The notes beneath the pieces were generated by a model. It was not told where the DNA came from, did no database searches, and worked only from the letters and a program-made list of their open reading frames with translations. Below, piece by piece: positions 15,780-17,809 of a stretch of DNA of 17,809 bases. Position 1 is the first letter of the stretch, and every line of letters begins with the position of its first letter. The position numbers were made by a program, and so were the translations under genes. Source of the stretch: an uncultured Spirochaetales bacterium (lineage in GTDB: Bacteria; Spirochaetota; Spirochaetia; Treponematales; Treponemataceae); assembly GCA_946061495.1 (NCBI GenBank), contig CAMGSV010000028.1:1-17809 (forward strand). Reading direction: 5' to 3'.

Positions 15780-17375
15780 ATGAAGAAAATTCGTATGTCG
15801 CTGGGCGTGCAGATTACTATTCTGGCTCTGGCAAGCTCCATCACCATGGGGGTGGTGCTTTTTGTCTTTATGCTGGTGGGGATGATGAATATTGAGGAAT
15901 ATTCCATCGAGCAGCTGTCGAACAACATGATAACCAGTTATGACGATACCATTTCCGGGCAGGTGGACACGGCTATGAGTATCCTCAAGTATTTTAGCGA
16001 CAAGGCAAAGGCGGGAGAGATTTCCGATGTGGAGGCACGGGAGATTTCCTCCGACTTGATTCGTAACCTACGCTATGGTGCAGAAGGCTACTTTTGGATT
16101 GATACTGTTAACGGTGACAGCATTGTCCTTTTGGGCAATGCCACAGAGGGAACGAACCGCTACAACCTCAGTGATGTGAGCGGCTTCCACATGATCCAAG
16201 AATTCATCAAGAACGCCAAAGCCGGTGGTGGCTTTACTGACTTCTGGTATCCAAAGGCAGGACAGTCAGAGCCCATGCCCAAGCGTGGCTACACAAACCT
16301 CTTCAAGGAGTACAACTGGGTTGTGGGAACAGGAAACTACATCGACACCATTAGTGCCACCACCAATGCCGCCTCGGAAGAAATCTATCGGATGATGGCT
16401 CGTCTGGAGATTATGGTTGTTATTGTGTTCCTTGTTTTGCTGGTAGTCTGTATCTTTTTCTGCATCTTCTTTTCACGGAAGATTATACAGCCCCTCATCG
16501 TGGTAAAGTCTGCCCTGCAGGAGGTGGCTGCCGGCAATTTGGCCATTGATACGGACCGTTCGGTTCGCAGCAAGGTCATTGCCAAGCAGGATGAGATTGG
16601 AGAGCTAGGAAAAGCCCTGGACTCCATGCTTACCAATCTGACTGAGGTGGTGGACAAGGTGCAGGATAGTGTGCACATGGTCGATGCTGGCAGTGACCAG
16701 ATTAGTGCTGGAAGCCAGAGCCTTTCTGCCGGTGCCGCCCAGCAGGCTTCCGCCACGGAGGAGGTGTCCTCTACCATTGAGCAGATGGCCGCCAACATCA
16801 AGCAGAATGCCACCAACGCCTCCAAGACGGCCGCCTTTGCCGACGAGGCTGCCAAGAACAGCCGCAAGGGTGGCGAGGCGGTGAACAAGACCGTAGAGGC
16901 CATGCGTTCCATTGCAGAAAAGATTGGCATAATAGAAGGAATTGCCAGCCAGACCAACCTGCTGGCCTTGAACGCTGCCATCGAGGCGGCTCGGGCCGGG
17001 GATGCGGGAAAGGGATTTGCTGTTGTTGCCAGCGAGGTCCGGAAGCTTGCGGAACGCAGTCAGCTGGCCGCCAACGAGATCAACGAGCTTGCCACCTCCA
17101 GCGTCTTCATTGCAGAGGAGGCGGGTAATCTCATCAACAAGGTGGTGCCTGCCATCGAGAACACCGCCTCCTTGGTGGAGGAAATCAACGTGGCCTCCCG
17201 GGAGCAGGATACCGGCGCCCAGCAGATTGCCCGGGCTATCGTGGAGCTGGACAATGTGGTCCAGGAGAATTCTGCCGCCTCCGAGGAGCTTTCATCTCAG
17301 GCGGAGGAGCTGGCTGCACAGGCTTCAACCTTGGCGGATGCCATTTCCTATTTCAGAACTGTCGACCACTGTTGA
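15780..17375 (+). CDS. Membrane methyl-accepting chemotaxis protein with Cache-type sensor
   Basis: This is a 531-residue transmembrane chemoreceptor. Helix 1 spans about 10-34. A periplasmic sensor of about 170 residues matches the single Cache (sCache_2) type: GAEGYFWIDT, GNATEGTNRYNLSDVSG, GGFTDFWYPKAG and YNWVVGTGNYID. Helix 2 (about 207-231) and a HAMP domain (about 232-290) follow, then a coiled-coil signalling domain whose tip reads IASQTNLLALNAAIEAARAG (388 on) and GFAVVASEVRKLAERS. sCache_2 receptors often bind small organic acids; the ligand here is unknown. AAGGTGG 7 bases before the ATG fixes the start. There is no C-terminal pentapeptide of the NWETF type for CheR binding. An insertion sequence lies directly downstream. 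Confidence 0.95.
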   Translation: MKKIRMSLGVQITILALASSITMGVVLFVFMLVGMMNIEEYSIEQLSNNMITSYDDTISGQVDTAMSILKYFSDKAKAGEISDVEAREISSDLIRNLRYGAEGYFWIDTVNGDSIVLLGNATEGTNRYNLSDVSGFHMIQEFIKNAKAGGGFTDFWYPKAGQSEPMPKRGYTNLFKEYNWVVGTGNYIDTISATTNAASEEIYRMMARLEIMVVIVFLVLLVVCIFFCIFFSRKIIQPLIVVKSALQEVAAGNLAIDTDRSVRSKVIAKQDEIGELGKALDSMLTNLTEVVDKVQDSVHMVDAGSDQISAGSQSLSAGAAQQASATEEVSSTIEQMAANIKQNATNASKTAAFADEAAKNSRKGGEAVNKTVEAMRSIAEKIGIIEGIASQTNLLALNAAIEAARAGDAGKGFAVVASEVRKLAERSQLAANEINELATSSVFIAEEAGNLINKVVPAIENTASLVEEINVASREQDTGAQQIARAIVELDNVVQENSAASEELSSQAEELAAQASTLADAISYFRTVDHC

Positions 17376-17414
17376 TTCCAAGAAACAAATAGGACACCCT
17401 GAGTCCAAAACCTG

Positions 17415-17423
17415 TGTTAGAAT
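17415..17423 (+). promoter_or_regulatory. Candidate transposase promoter
   Basis: TGTTAGAAT is an extended -10. The -35 region is weak. It lies between the two inverted-repeat arms, 34 bases before the transposase ATG. Confidence 0.35.
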
Positions 17424-17457
17424 GAAAAAAAGAAACAACATTTTAACAGAGGTGAAG

Positions 17458-17783
17458 ATGAGAACAGGGTGTCCCATGCACATTGCAACAGTATTGCCCC
17501 ACCAGAAGCAACTGGGGAAAGGCCATTCAAAGAGACTTTCAAGGAAGGCAAGGCATCGGCTTGAAATGATTGATTGGTACAACCAGGTCTCGGAGCGCAA
17601 GAGCCGGACAGGGCTCAAGGACGCATCGCTGACATGCCGGCACTTTGGAATCGAGCGGGCATACTTCTACAAGCGCCACAACTTTTTTTCCGGGCGGACA
17701 CCAAGCCGTTCAAAAGACGGTCGAAAAGCGGAGTGAGGGCCTTTGAGAGGAGACGAACCAGGGGAAGGCCGAGCTGTGGCTGA
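17458..17783 (+). pseudogene. Broken IS481-like transposase, N-terminal part
   Basis: From ATG 17458, after GAGGTG, the frame encodes 92 residues and stops at 17736. The part SRKARHRLEMIDWY and LTCRHFGIERAYFYKRH matches the N-terminal helix-turn-helix of IS481-like transposases. After the T7 run (17683-17689) the expected continuation FRADTKPFKRRSK is found in the -1 frame, which itself stops at 17783. The full protein should be some 300 residues or more, with a DDE catalytic domain that is not in the window. The reading is therefore either a decayed copy or one relying on frameshifting for its first break. I favour decay because the second frame also ends early. Confidence 0.6.
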
Positions 17784-17809
17784 GGACAGGAACTAGAAAT
17801 TAACATTCA

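Larger units (their letters stand above)
17391..17809 (+). mobile_element. Left part of an IS481-like insertion sequence
   Basis: The region begins about 15 bases after the receptor stop codon and runs off the window. It holds the start of a transposase gene with the helix-turn-helix typical of IS481-like integrase/transposases. GGACACCCTG (17392-17401) is repeated in inverted form as CAGGGTGTCC (17465-17474). The first copy may belong to the left terminal repeat. The outer boundary and the right end cannot be fixed because the other end is outside the window. Confidence 0.6.

Overview
The window most likely comes from a spirochaete of the genus Treponema, with G+C near 50% judged by eye. The main reason is the operon cheA - cheW/cheR-like fusion - cheX - cheY. 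A CheW joined to a degenerate CheR-type methyltransferase domain, next to a CheA with an enlarged P3 domain and a CheX phosphatase, is the layout known from Treponema (the F2 class of chemotaxis system). Nothing in the sequence fixes the species.

Layout, left to right. Positions 1-206 hold no gene, only a palindrome and a promoter. The chemotaxis operon (207-4992, +) ends in a strong terminator. A tRNA-Val(GAC) lies on the minus strand (5121-5194) with its own promoter and terminator. Next come an atypical response-regulator-like transcription factor (5286-6161) and a soluble chemoreceptor with a C-terminal zinc-binding CZB domain (6205-7635). A two-way terminator separates these from a convergent branched-chain aminotransferase gene (7751-8836, -). 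Divergent from it is yajC-secD-secF (9034-12435, +), the accessory part of the Sec translocon. Then follow ispH (12506-13423), pgk (13526-14794) and a DUF2400/TIGR02757 gene that abuts pgk. A membrane chemoreceptor with a Cache-type sensor (15780-17375) follows. The window ends in the left part of an IS481-like insertion sequence whose transposase frame is broken.

How the genes work together: the receptors at 6205 (cytoplasmic, metal/redox type) and 15780 (periplasmic small-molecule type) would signal through CheA and the CheW-CheR-like coupling protein to CheY, and CheX would dephosphorylate CheY-P. The remaining genes are housekeeping (protein export, isoprenoid synthesis, glycolysis, amino acid transamination).

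The least expected signal is in the gene starts. Ten of the protein genes have a Shine-Dalgarno sequence before the start. Three lack one (cheA, the CZB receptor and ispH), and in each a -10 box lies only 6-7 bases before the ATG, so their mRNAs are predicted to be leaderless. Most other promoters here carry an extended -10 (TGn) element.
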